From Nitrosospira briensis C-128 (GTDB lineage Bacteria > Pseudomonadota > Gammaproteobacteria > Burkholderiales > Nitrosomonadaceae): a DNA stretch of 64,000 bases. The stretch's first letter is position 1. Each line of letters opens with the position of its first letter. This document shows positions 18,429-26,919 of this stretch, in pieces. The position numbers and the translations under genes are program-made. The notes beneath the pieces were generated by a model. That model saw only the letters and a list, made by a program, of their open reading frames with translations. It did no database searches and was not told the DNA's origin. Location: assembly GCF_000619905.2 (NCBI RefSeq), contig NZ_CP012371.1, positions 1,612,001 to 1,676,000 on the forward strand. The letters are read 5' to 3'.

Positions 18429-18818
18429 TTACTTTAATTTGCGGTTCATTTCGTTTTGTAGTGTTTGATCGCTTTCCTTCAATGCGTCTGCTGCTTGCTG
18501 TGCTTTCGCCGCACGCGCTTTAGCGCTCGCTAGTTGCGCATTTGTTTGCGCGTTTTCACCTAACCTTATGGCACGTTTGTAGTCATCGTCCATCGCTGCC
18601 TTTTCTGCATCCTCCAGGTTTTCCTGGGCAGTTTTCAATTCCACCGGAGCAAATTCCGGCGCCCCGGCGCTTACCGCGTCGGCAACCGCAGTTTTCGCAA
18701 CTGCAAGCTGAGCCGCCGTATCTCTCTTTTCCGTGGTTGCGCAACCTGCTGCGAATACAGCGGCAAGAACTATTACGCTCATCATTTGATACCATTTATA
18801 TTTCGAAAAGTCTTTCAT
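18429..18818 (-). CDS. DUF4398 lipoprotein
   Basis: A 129-residue lipoprotein of the DUF4398 type: the signal peptide has lipobox 'FAAGC', and Ala/Glu-rich helices follow ('LAVAKTAVADAVSAGAPEFA', 'ENLEDAEKAAMDDDYKRAI'). I chose the ATG at 18818, with GGGGAGG about 6 bases upstream; a TTG five codons earlier would overlap that ribosome site. It precedes the OmpA-DUF4398 lipoprotein and probably forms a two-gene operon with it. Confidence 0.82.
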   Translation of the reverse strand: MKDFSKYKWYQMMSVIVLAAVFAAGCATTEKRDTAAQLAVAKTAVADAVSAGAPEFAPVELKTAQENLEDAEKAAMDDDYKRAIRLGENAQTNAQLASAKARAAKAQQAADALKESDQTLQNEMNRKLK

Positions 18819-19446
18819 CGCCCACCTCCCCAAAGATCAATAGAATCTAATTAACAGGACTACTGATGAGTTTATGGGGAAAGTTTTAAATAATCGGTCT
18901 GTTAGCGCACGTAAGCGATGGTAGACATCGCATATGAGCCAGATGATTAAATGGACCGGCCAACGTGGTTAGCGAAAACGACCTCTTTCTTCTCCACAAT
19001 TGCTGTGGATAAGTTTGTGGACAACCTCTGGACACGAGGGGTAAGTCATCTTTCTGTAACGTTATTTACTCAGCTGACCTTTTTTTAAACTAAAAAAATG
19101 CGATAGCATTATCAGGCACTTAGATGGAAAGCCAGCGCTCATGCCACTTTCCACGGAGTTATGGTGGGCATTTGTGTGGATTGCGTTACAGATGTGGATT
19201 ACTGCCAAATGTCAATAGTCTTTGTTGATAGTACTTTCGGATTTCTGTAGATATTGGAGCAAACCGGAATTCAAGTTTGTGCTAACGCAAGCTGGTCTGT
19301 GAGCGGCAGCGGGTTCGAATATAATTGATACGCGTGGCGTTACAAGATGGGAATATGGCTAACATTCAGGCTATCCGGGCCTCTGCGACTGCCAGAATCA
19401 TGCGACACGTGCGGGCCAAGATGTGGGAATTTGGGGCGTACTCTTC
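18819..19446. other. Gene-free region with DnaA-box-like cluster
   Basis: No gene is visible in these 628 bases. They hold a perfect DnaA box (TTATCCACA on the minus strand at 19004-19012), a near match 12 bases away (19016-19024, TTGTCCACA) and two further near matches at 19175-19183 and 19193-19201. An AT-rich stretch (19078-19105) lies between them. CCACA-ATTGC-TGTGG around 18994-19008 forms an inverted repeat. The meaning is unknown. Confidence 0.5.
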
Positions 19447-20022
19447 CTACTGAATCACGCGTGGATGGCCGCCTCTCTTCAATGCGTAAATGGCCTCTTC
19501 CCTGCTTCCTACGGTAATATCAGCCGGACAGAAGAAATATCTGGAAAGCGCCCGTTGCGCATAGTGCTGTGATACATCTTCGAGTTCCTCCCATTTTGAT
19601 CCCCGTGCCCGTACCCATGTCTTGTCGTCACGGGCTATGGCGTATAGCCTTTTTGCGGTACCCCGTAATTTAATTATCAACACTTCCGCTCTCACGTTCT
19701 CTCCAGCACCATCGAGCGCACACTGCATGCCCTCGTAGCTTATGTTTGTCGCGCCTTGGGGGGATTTGATTACCAACGTGTAGCGCACGATATTGTCTTT
19801 TCCCACAACGATGGAAGGAGCGTCAATATAGTGAAGGTTATCGCTGGCAGGGCCAGCGTCAAAAGGCAACAGATTCTCAACTTCAGGGTGGGCGGGCAGT
19901 TGCACCTGCAGCTCAGTCCAGGTTTTGCCGCCATCAAATTCACTATCGAATCCCCTTAACGCCTTCTGGGGAGCGCACGCCGCGAGCGGCAGGAAGCATA
20001 GCAACAACAAAATTCTTTTCAT
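19447..20022 (-). CDS. CNP1-like family lipoprotein
   Basis: A 191-residue lipoprotein: starting at the ATG at 20022, the signal peptide runs to lipobox 'LAAC' and the mature chain resembles the CNP1-like family of betaproteobacterial exported proteins ('FDGGKTWTELQVQLPAHP', 'VVGKDNIVRYTLVIKSP', 'WKEL'-like 'GSKWEELEDV'). A longer frame starting at 20115 would put 31 non-hydrophobic residues ahead of the signal peptide and is rejected. Function unknown; transcribed alone. Confidence 0.78.
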   Translation of the reverse strand: MKRILLLLCFLPLAACAPQKALRGFDSEFDGGKTWTELQVQLPAHPEVENLLPFDAGPASDNLHYIDAPSIVVGKDNIVRYTLVIKSPQGATNISYEGMQCALDGAGENVRAEVLIIKLRGTAKRLYAIARDDKTWVRARGSKWEELEDVSQHYAQRALSRYFFCPADITVGSREEAIYALKRGGHPRVIQ

Positions 20023-20485
20023 GATATAGGCATCATGGCAGAAATCAGGCAGGCTGGAAATCGACATTAGAATCAATAGGACGGACTCACTGCTGTCCCA
20101 ATCAATTCCAAACACTACAAAAACACCGATTGCTTGACTTCGACATCCAATTTATCAAGCGGATCAAATACCGCCGTCAGTGACCCCCTGATAAACAGAA
20201 TCATTTGCTGTAACGAATTTCGAGGTGAATTCGGCTCTGATTTTTTTAGCCCGGCGGCGCCAAAATGCAGATCGCGGCAATAACAGCAGTACAATAAGAG
20301 GCCACCGCAGTCGCCCTGACAAATTCAAACCAGCGGAATACGCGCCTCGGCTTTGGCCAAACGGGGAATCAGTAGGAAAAATACTACCGACGGTTACTTT
20401 GCAGTTCCTTACAAAAAGCCGGACCTCATAAAACCGAAAGGCTCGAGTAACAACTAACTACGAAAACAATACCAGGTGAGGGGAA
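20023..20485. other. Intergenic region before glycosyltransferase pair
   Basis: No gene is seen. The region separates the leftward CNP1-like lipoprotein from the rightward glycosyltransferases and presumably carries both promoters; I cannot pick out a convincing -10/-35 pair. A strong ribosome site (GGTGAGGGG) lies at its right end. Confidence 0.4.
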
Positions 20486-21592
20486 ATGATTGCAATTGTT
20501 AATCCTCAGTTTTACGGAGTTCACGGAATTGCCCGTTATCTCGATTCGTTTCTTACAAATCTGCCAGAGGGATATCCGACGATATATCTGATTACCGGTG
20601 ATGAAAATAGAGAGGAACGCAGCTACCCGGGCGTGGAGATAATCCACCTTCCATATAGTTCCGGCCGCTTAAGCCTGTTTACCTGGGGGTGGCAGGCCCG
20701 CAAATTGATCATACGGATGTACGCCGAAGGCAAAATACGTTGGGTTAACCTTCATTTCCCGCCATTAATTCCTGGGCTGTTACTACCCACGCATGTCCCG
20801 GTGGTGCTAACGGCGCATACGACCTATTTCGGGATGTCAGGCCGGTTTTACTCAACCCGGCACTTCGAGAGCCAGTGGAATGCGGCATCGCTTGCCACCA
20901 AGTCGTGGATGGAGCATAGAATTTTTGATTTGACGCGCGAAGTAATTACCTTGACCGAGCAGGGGCGCCAAGAGGTGTTGACCTACGGGTTTCAAGGACC
21001 GGTGACGGTTATTCCGAATGGCGCGGATGTTTCGTATTTTATGCCTGATGACACGGTTGTGAAGGACATAGACGTGCTGTTCTGTGGCCGCATCGAGCTC
21101 CGCAAGGGCAGTCGCGCAATGGTTGAGTTGTGCCATCGGTTGGTTGCGCTCAAGCACGACATTCGAATTTGCATTGTCGGATACGGAGAGGATGAAGGTT
21201 GGGTAAAGGAGGCAATGGGCTTATATGCCCGCAATGTGAGCATGACAGGCAAGGTGTCGTTCTCCGAAACGCAGAGCTATTACAATCGCAGTCGCGTCTA
21301 TGCTTCCACGTCGTATTACGAGGGACTGCCAGGCACCTGCCTGGAGGCAATGGCAATGCGCCTGCCACCCGTCGTGTGGGATTTCTTGTTCTATCGTGGC
21401 TTGGTCAACGAAGGCGAAACAGGGTTACTGGCCGCTCCCAATGATTTCAGTGCAATGGCAGCCAAGGTATTGGAACTGCTTGCCGACCCACAGCGTGCCG
21501 AGGAATTGGGCAGGAACGGACGCGCCCTCCTGGAGCGCGAATACAACTGGAAAAAGTTGGCCCAAGAGGTATTAGATGTATTCAAACCATGA
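20486..21592 (+). CDS. Glycosyltransferase family 4-like protein
   Basis: A 368-residue GT-B glycosyltransferase. The N-terminal acceptor half has 'NPQFYGVHGIARYLDSFL'. The C-terminal nucleotide-sugar half has 'VTVIPNGADVSYFMPDD', 'VLFCGRIELRKGSRAMVEL' and the retaining-enzyme E-x7-E signature in 'YYEGLPGTCLEAMAMRLP'. It should transfer a sugar to a cell-surface glycan or lipid. It overlaps the next glycosyltransferase by 17 bases. No polymerase, flippase or export genes accompany the pair here. Confidence 0.88.
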   Translation: MIAIVNPQFYGVHGIARYLDSFLTNLPEGYPTIYLITGDENREERSYPGVEIIHLPYSSGRLSLFTWGWQARKLIIRMYAEGKIRWVNLHFPPLIPGLLLPTHVPVVLTAHTTYFGMSGRFYSTRHFESQWNAASLATKSWMEHRIFDLTREVITLTEQGRQEVLTYGFQGPVTVIPNGADVSYFMPDDTVVKDIDVLFCGRIELRKGSRAMVELCHRLVALKHDIRICIVGYGEDEGWVKEAMGLYARNVSMTGKVSFSETQSYYNRSRVYASTSYYEGLPGTCLEAMAMRLPPVVWDFLFYRGLVNEGETGLLAAPNDFSAMAAKVLELLADPQRAEELGRNGRALLEREYNWKKLAQEVLDVFKP

Positions 21593-22784
21593 CGTAGAGA
21601 AGGAAAGGCCGCTTAAGCGCCTGAGGGTAATGATGGTAGGCCTGCGTGGCTGCCCCGGCGTTCAGGGTGGAGTAGAGGCGCACGTCGAACATTTATGTCC
21701 GTTGCTTGTCGATCTTGGTTGCGATGTGACCGTACTGACGCGCTCTTCTTTTCAGCCGTCCGACGTCGGGCCGGAATGGAAGGGCGTAAAACTCGTGACC
21801 CTCTGGGCCCCTCGGTCGAAGGGGCTGGAGGCATTTGTTCATACGTTCTTGGGCGTGCTATATGCGGCGGCCAAGCGGCCTGATATTTTGCATATACAGG
21901 CTATCGGACCTGGAATTATGACCCTGCCTGCCCGATTGCTAGGACGGAAGGTGGTTGTGACCCATCATGGACCTAATTACGACCACCAGGGTTGGGGACG
22001 CTTCGCTCGTTTCGTGCTTCAACTCGGCGAGTTCTTTGCCATGCGGATTTCGCAGAGGCGTATCGTAATCTCGAACGTCATCAGAGAACTGGTGCGTAGA
22101 AAGCACAAAATCGACAGCGACCTGATTCCCAACGGCATAGTGGTTCCCGAAATGCCGACTACATCACATGCATTGAAATCTTTCGGACTGGACGCGGGAC
22201 GTTATGTCTTGCTGGTCGGTCGCCTGGTACCCGAAAAGCGGCACAAGGATCTCATTGAGGCTTTCCGGATGGCTGGCCTGTCAGGCTGGAAATTGGTTCT
22301 GGTAGGAAGTTCCGATCACCCAGGTGCGTATATGCGGGAAGTGGTGGAGATAGCGGAACGTTCACCCAATGTTGTGATGACCGGTTTTCAGACTGGTTTG
22401 GCGCTGCGCGAATTATATGCCCATGCGGCTATGTTTGCGTTGCCGTCCTCGCACGAAGGTTTGCCTATCGCGATGCTGGAAGCCTTAAGCTATGGGTTGC
22501 CGGTGATTGCCAGCGATATTCCTGCCAATTTGGAGATTGGGCTGGCGGCAGAGCATTATTTTCCCCTCGGAAATGTTTCGGTTCTATCGCAACGCCTGAC
22601 TGAGTTCTCGATGATACCCTCGGCGGGCAGCGACCGGGAACGGCGACGGCAATGGGTGCGGGAGCGCTACGATTGGCATGACATCGCGGCACGTACGTGT
22701 GAAGTATATGCGGCTGTAGCAGGGCGAAAATTGCCCATTTCGGAGCAACATGCATCTTTGCCGCCCACGACCGGGTCTGGATGA
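21576..22784 (+). CDS. Glycosyltransferase family 4 protein
   Basis: A 402-residue GT4-type glycosyltransferase. 'GCPGVQGGVEAHVEHL' is the N-terminal nucleotide-sugar loop; 'VVVTHHGPNYDHQGWGRF', 'LIPNGIVVPE', 'LLVGRLVPEKRHKDLIEAF' and 'SSHEGLPIAMLEALSYGLPV' follow. It belongs to the group of rhamnosyl/glucosyl transferases with GGVE loops. Its start overlaps the upstream glycosyltransferase by 17 bases, indicating coupled translation and a shared surface-glycan pathway. Confidence 0.9.
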   Translation: MYSNHDVEKERPLKRLRVMMVGLRGCPGVQGGVEAHVEHLCPLLVDLGCDVTVLTRSSFQPSDVGPEWKGVKLVTLWAPRSKGLEAFVHTFLGVLYAAAKRPDILHIQAIGPGIMTLPARLLGRKVVVTHHGPNYDHQGWGRFARFVLQLGEFFAMRISQRRIVISNVIRELVRRKHKIDSDLIPNGIVVPEMPTTSHALKSFGLDAGRYVLLVGRLVPEKRHKDLIEAFRMAGLSGWKLVLVGSSDHPGAYMREVVEIAERSPNVVMTGFQTGLALRELYAHAAMFALPSSHEGLPIAMLEALSYGLPVIASDIPANLEIGLAAEHYFPLGNVSVLSQRLTEFSMIPSAGSDRERRRQWVRERYDWHDIAARTCEVYAAVAGRKLPISEQHASLPPTTGSG

Positions 22785-22881
22785 AGCCATGCTCGGCCAT
22801 TGCGGCGTTACGCACATTAAGCTGCCGTACACAACATTTACAACATTTGACTATTTCTCATCTGTTCAGCGCAAGAGCGAG

Positions 22882-22953
22882 TTAGATAGCAGGTGTCGGT
22901 TTCTTTTTGGGTTTCTTTGCTTCTTTGTTTTTCTTTTGCTGACCTTTTGCCAT
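22882..22953 (-). CDS. Very small Lys-rich basic protein
   Basis: A 23-residue frame, MAKGQQKKNKEAKKPKKKP followed by TPAI, has a textbook ribosome site (AAGGAG six bases before the ATG at 22953). Nearly half of its residues are Lys. Short proteins starting MAKGQ and rich in Lys recur in proteobacteria as unnamed genes, so I regard this as real although too short for routine gene calling. It may bind nucleic acid; this is inference from charge alone. Confidence 0.6.
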   Translation of the reverse strand: MAKGQQKKNKEAKKPKKKPTPAI

Positions 22954-23275
22954 GATGCTCTCCTTGCATTGATGATGCTCACATAGTGATAAACGCAACC
23001 AGCTCGATAGCTGACGTTATTACTTTTCCGCCGATGACTGCAGTTTTCAGGTGGCTTGAGCCATTTTATACTTATCTAGTGTTGCCGCCTGTAATATTAA
23101 CCATCGGTGCCGTTTGAAATTGATCGGGCGATTGCATTCCAACAACTTACCGTTATTTACTTTCTATCGGTTCCATCATGATCAGTTGGCAGCCGGTAAA
23201 TAATTCGAATTAATATTGACCTGCGCCAAGCACCTGATACATAGAATCAGAGCGTTGGGATCAAAAGCGCTGAAT
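22954..23275. other. Intergenic region right of the small basic gene
   Basis: No gene, repeat or RNA is recognised between the small basic gene and the end of the HflX-type gene. The promoter of the small gene should lie in its left part. Confidence 0.4.
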
Positions 23276-24628
23276 TTATCGCGACTGGCTGAACTGCTCG
23301 CGCAAGTCCTTCACCACATTGGGCTCGCCGCGAACCCGAAAGAAGGTGCCCTCATTGTCTGAGTACTCCTCCAGCACCTGACAGCTTGCGTAGATTCCGC
23401 CGCGCAGTTGCTGTGCCGACCAGGGAAGAAAAAGCTCGGCCTCAACCAGGTCCTGCTGGAAGAACGCGATGATCGTCTGGCGGAGCTTCGCGACGTCGTC
23501 AGGACGGCGTGCGCTCATTACAACGCAATCCGGGTACTGTGTCCGTAGGGCCGCTTCGCGTTCAGCTTGCGCCGCCGCATCGCCGACGTGGTCGATCTTG
23601 TTGAAGACGCGGATGCGCGGCACGACATTCGCACCGATCTCCTCAAGCACGCCATCGGTGACCTCAAGCTGGCGCTCAAACCCGGGGTCGCTCGCATCGA
23701 TGACATGGAGCAGCAGGGACGCATCCAGCGCTTCGTCCAGCGTTGACTTGAACGAGGCGACGAGTCCGTGCGGCAGGTTCTTTATGAAACCCACGGTGTC
23801 GCTGACGAGTACGCGTGGCATGCTCTCCGGGTAGAGGGCACGCACCGTGGTATCAAGCGTAGCGAAGAGCTTATTCGCGACCAGCACCTCGCTTCCCGTG
23901 AGCGCCCGCATCAATGTGGATTTGCCGGCATTTGTATAGCCGACGAGCGCCACGCCAGCGAACCCTTGACGTTTTTGCCGGCGGACGCGCTGCGTCTTGC
24001 GCTCGACATCCATCGCGGCGATCTCCTGTTGAAGTTCGGCGATGCGGTCACGGATTTTGCGTCGATCCAATTCAGTGTGCGACTCGCCGCCGCCCCGACC
24101 ACCGACACCGCTGCGCTGCCGACCTTGCGGCCCCGCAAGCTTCGCCGCCTCGCGCAGGCGCGGCGCCATGTACCCGAGGCGCGCAATCTCCACCTGGGCC
24201 TGCGCAGCACGAGAACGGGCGTTGCGATGAAAAATTTCGAGGATGACCATAGTGCGGTCCATTACCTCGCAGCCAACCTCCTTTTCAAGGTTGCGTGCCT
24301 GCGATGGCGAGATCTCGTGGTCGACCAGGAGGGTATCGATATCCCGGCTATCAGGGCTAGCGGCTATTTCCTCGAACTCGGCGGGTTCGTTGTTCACAAA
24401 CTCGCGTATTTCCTGCCGCTTGCCGGCACCAAGATATCCTGTGACATCGAAACTTGAGCGCTTCTGCACGAACGTGCGAACGACCTCATACCCCAGTGTT
24501 CTTGCAAGTTCGCGCAACTCGCTCAATGACGCCTCGAACTCGTTATCGCTCACGCTCGGCAGCTGTACGGCCGCCACGACGGCGTACCTGGATTTCTCTT
24601 CAACTTCTCTTTGCATTAGGGATTGCAT
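23276..24628 (-). CDS. hflX: HflX-type ribosome-associated GTPase
   Basis: HflX-type GTPases bind the large ribosomal subunit and can split stalled ribosomes. The 450-residue protein has the N-terminal HflX domain with 'DTLLVDHEISPSQARNLEKE' and a Gly-rich link 'GVGGRGGGESHTELDRRKI' (usually GxGE/TQLE). The G domain carries 'GYTNAGKST' (G1), 'DTVGFI' (G3) and 'NKID' (G4). The usual betaproteobacterial hflX sits beside hfq; this one stands alone in an accessory region, so it may be a second, transferred paralogue. Met 5 is an alternative start. Confidence 0.9.
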   Translation of the reverse strand: MQSLMQREVEEKSRYAVVAAVQLPSVSDNEFEASLSELRELARTLGYEVVRTFVQKRSSFDVTGYLGAGKRQEIREFVNNEPAEFEEIAASPDSRDIDTLLVDHEISPSQARNLEKEVGCEVMDRTMVILEIFHRNARSRAAQAQVEIARLGYMAPRLREAAKLAGPQGRQRSGVGGRGGGESHTELDRRKIRDRIAELQQEIAAMDVERKTQRVRRQKRQGFAGVALVGYTNAGKSTLMRALTGSEVLVANKLFATLDTTVRALYPESMPRVLVSDTVGFIKNLPHGLVASFKSTLDEALDASLLLHVIDASDPGFERQLEVTDGVLEEIGANVVPRIRVFNKIDHVGDAAAQAEREAALRTQYPDCVVMSARRPDDVAKLRQTIIAFFQQDLVEAELFLPWSAQQLRGGIYASCQVLEEYSDNEGTFFRVRGEPNVVKDLREQFSQSR

Positions 24629-24773
24629 ATCTCGAGTGGACGAATTCAGATAGTACCTGCAAATGCTATAGCCGCTGTGCTAAGTATGCAATTTACAACA
24701 ATGCTTCGGCTGACAACTCGTGCATAAGAAAGACAGTATGCATTTTTCCACGTCTCCCCCGGAGCAACTCCAG

Positions 24774-25478
24774 TTATTCTTTGTTGCCTTCGGCGGCTTT
24801 TTTCGGACGGCCCGCCTTGCCGCGTGTGACACGCTGGTTGAGCGTGGATTCAATTTCCTTTTGAAAACGCTCAGCCCCAAGCACAAAATTGCCGTTGGTT
24901 GAGCCCCGAATCTGGCTGAGCACGTCTGCGTCCAGATCCGTCTTGAACAGGTCGCGATAGGCTATCTGACGCTGGGCGTCACTTAGGCCCAAGCAAAGAT
25001 ATTGATCGTGAGGCCGGATAAGACGGCTCGGCTGGCCTTCTGCATTCGCCATGTAGCTCGACCAGCGATAGTCGCGGGGATGCCGTACCATACCGGCGCG
25101 CACCGGGTTGAGTTCGATATAGCGGTAGCAGGCAAGTAAATAATCCTCGGTCTGAGTAAGGCAGGAGCGGAAGCGTCCTTCCCAGAGGGTACCGCTGCAC
25201 CGGTAGGTGCGGTTGATGTACTGCACGTAACACTGGCCCAGATGTTTCATGAGCAGGCTCGCACTGTCCGCCTTTTCAGGTGTCAGGAGCAGATGGACGT
25301 GGTTGGTCATGAGCACGTAGGCGTGCACGACACAGCCGAAGCGGGCCGCGTTCTCCTCCAGGTAATGCAGATAGAAGAGGTAATCGTCTTCGGAATAAAA
25401 GCAGACTGCACGGTTGTTACCGCGCTGGATAATGTGCCATGGAATGCCGGGAAGATTCAGGCGAGGGCGGCGCGGCAT
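24774..25478 (-). CDS. REP-associated tyrosine transposase (RAYT), copy 1
   Basis: A 234-residue Y1-type HUH transposase of the RAYT (TnpA-REP) family. The N-terminus 'MPRRPRLNLPGIPWHIIQRG' is typical, 'MTNHVHLLLTP' is the HUH metal motif and 'SGTLWEGRF', 'YIELNPVRAGMV' and 'YRWSSY' are family signatures. RAYTs act on single-stranded REP palindromes rather than moving themselves freely. Upstream (25525-25548) lies a motif related to the end motif of the second RAYT at 33286. It carries a Lys-rich C-terminal extension 'RVTRGKAGRPKKAAEGNKE'. Confidence 0.93.
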   Translation of the reverse strand: MPRRPRLNLPGIPWHIIQRGNNRAVCFYSEDDYLFYLHYLEENAARFGCVVHAYVLMTNHVHLLLTPEKADSASLLMKHLGQCYVQYINRTYRCSGTLWEGRFRSCLTQTEDYLLACYRYIELNPVRAGMVRHPRDYRWSSYMANAEGQPSRLIRPHDQYLCLGLSDAQRQIAYRDLFKTDLDADVLSQIRGSTNGNFVLGAERFQKEIESTLNQRVTRGKAGRPKKAAEGNKE

Positions 25479-25524
25479 TGGCCTTTGCAGTTAATGTCTA
25501 GACACTGGTATCGTATCACGAAAT

Positions 25525-25548
25525 AATCGTGGTCTGTCCCCTATTATT
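25525..25548. repeat. RAYT upstream end motif, copy 1
   Basis: A 24-base segment with the pattern AATCG, GTCTG, CCCC and ATTATT lies 46 bases before the start of RAYT copy 1. The same pattern (AATCG, GTCTG, CCCC, ATTGATT) occurs 49 bases before RAYT copy 2, where it forms the right inverted repeat. No matching left end is found for this copy. Confidence 0.55.
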
Positions 25549-25661
25549 GCGGAAATACAGTCTCACGGAACGCCACGTGCGCAACATTTTGCACGGTAGC
25601 GAGGATGATGACGGGCAAGGGGATTTGTTTTAGGATTATGCGTTCAATTATTGGGGGTGGG

Positions 25662-26114
25662 ATGAAGCACTTAATCACGATCTTGCTAATGGCTCTGGTA
25701 GCTCCAGTGATGGCTGAGAGTGAGCTTTCTGACGAGGAAGCAAAGAGAGCAGCACAACGAATGGCCACGTCTATAGAAGCAATGCAGGGAGAATTGCCCG
25801 GCGCAAATAGAGACAGCTATCAATTGCAGATAAGGCCAAAACTGGAAGCGCTGATTAAAAACTGGCCTGAAATGAATGGCAGAAACCGTGCAATCTTCCC
25901 CTATCAAGCTTGCCAGCAAGCTGCCAGGGATTTGATGGGATATGCGGATACATTCTTCCTGCTTAGCGATAGTGCGGATAATCGCCAACGGCGCGAGCGG
26001 AAAAAAACCCAATTTAATACCGCGCATCCGGAATGTACGGCCAGCATTAAAAATCCTGACATGAGCTTGAAGGAAATTCTAACCGAATTTGACAGTCGAT
26101 CGAATCCCGAATAA
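25662..26114 (+). CDS. Secreted hypothetical protein
   Basis: A 150-residue protein from the ATG at 25662, chosen because GGGGGTGGG lies just before it and a signal peptide ('LITILLMALVAPVMA') begins there; a start at 25605 would add 19 residues ahead of the signal. The mature protein is helical and charged with two Cys ('PYQACQQAARDLMGYADTFF', 'FNTAHPECTAS'), which could form a periplasmic disulfide. I do not recognise the family. Confidence 0.65.
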   Translation: MKHLITILLMALVAPVMAESELSDEEAKRAAQRMATSIEAMQGELPGANRDSYQLQIRPKLEALIKNWPEMNGRNRAIFPYQACQQAARDLMGYADTFFLLSDSADNRQRRERKKTQFNTAHPECTASIKNPDMSLKEILTEFDSRSNPE

Positions 26115-26592
26115 TCTGTTTCCCCTCCCCCTGGCCCGTCCGGGCGGAATTGTTTCCACCTTAACTCCTTCCACAGCCGCCAGCGCCAGAGGTTGAGCCG
26201 TTTAAGTTTCTAATAGTGCGGGATCCGGAAATGGTACCTCGTGTCTGCTACTCGGCCCCAGACCTTCCGTCGTTACGGGAGTGGTACAGGCATCATCCGG
26301 GAGCAACAATCCATATTGTACGGGTCTGGGGAACCAGGCCCGGATGTGCAGAAGTTGACGATGGCATAGAATATTTGCAGATTTATTCTGGCGAAGGATG
26401 GATACCGGAGCGTCCCTCAGGCAACGGACAGAGACAGACGACGAAGGCAGCGGCGGATTGCCGTTAAAATAGCTGAAAGGTTTCCGCCCTCAGTCCCAAA
26501 TTCCGCGCGAAATAGCCCCAAACGAAACGCGCCGTTACATGGGCATGGCCACAGAGTAAGTTAAAACAACTCACTTACATCAGGACTTACAC
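26115..26592. other. Intergenic region left of tRNA-Lys
   Basis: No gene can be supported. A frame from a GTG at 26216 to 26467 would encode 83 residues (MRDPEMVPRV... no signature) but lacks a ribosome site and family features. The right end leads into the tRNA-Lys terminator. Confidence 0.4.
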
Positions 26593-26636
26593 AAAAAAAA
26601 GCAGTTACCCTAAAGAAAATAAATAGGATAACCGCT
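26593..26636 (-). terminator. Terminator of tRNA-Lys
   Basis: On the minus strand, directly after the tRNA, arms AGCGGTTATCCT and AGGGTAACTGCT pair with two mismatches and are followed by eight T residues. This is a clear Rho-independent terminator. Confidence 0.8.
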
Positions 26637-26643
26637 TGTTTAT

Positions 26644-26719
26644 TGGTGGGTCGTGAGCGGTTCGAACGCTCGACCTACGGATTAAGAGTCCGCTGCTCTA
26701 CCAGCTGAGCTAACGACCC
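26644..26719 (-). tRNA. tRNA-Lys (anticodon CTT), CCA encoded
   Basis: The complement folds into a standard cloverleaf: acceptor GGGTCGT/ACGACCC, D arm GCTCAGCTGGTAGAGC, anticodon stem around loop CTCTTAA giving anticodon CTT, T arm GAGCG-TTCGAAC-CGCTC. The 3' CCA is encoded (26644-26646). It reads AAG codons. A decayed 3' half of the same tRNA lies at 17398-17450 in the same orientation. Confidence 0.97.
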
Positions 26720-26919
26720 GGAATTTCTAAGCGACCTTGGGCGGCACAAGAAATACAACTTATCTTTGTGTACCGACCTCAGCGATGCAATGCTACCACA
26801 TCCATCGATAAATTCGAATGGGGAACGCGAACGAATGATGGCGTAATGTTACGCGACAAGAAGCTTTTTATTCGATCAAGCGGATAGCTCGACTTTCAAA
26901 AATCGTCTATATAAATTGT

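Noticed and set aside
20486-22784. A complete exopolysaccharide cluster
   Set aside because: Only two glycosyltransferases are present; there is no polymerase, flippase, chain-length regulator or exosortase nearby.
26216-26467. An 83-codon frame left of tRNA-Lys
   Set aside because: GTG start without a ribosome site and no recognisable motif; insufficient support.
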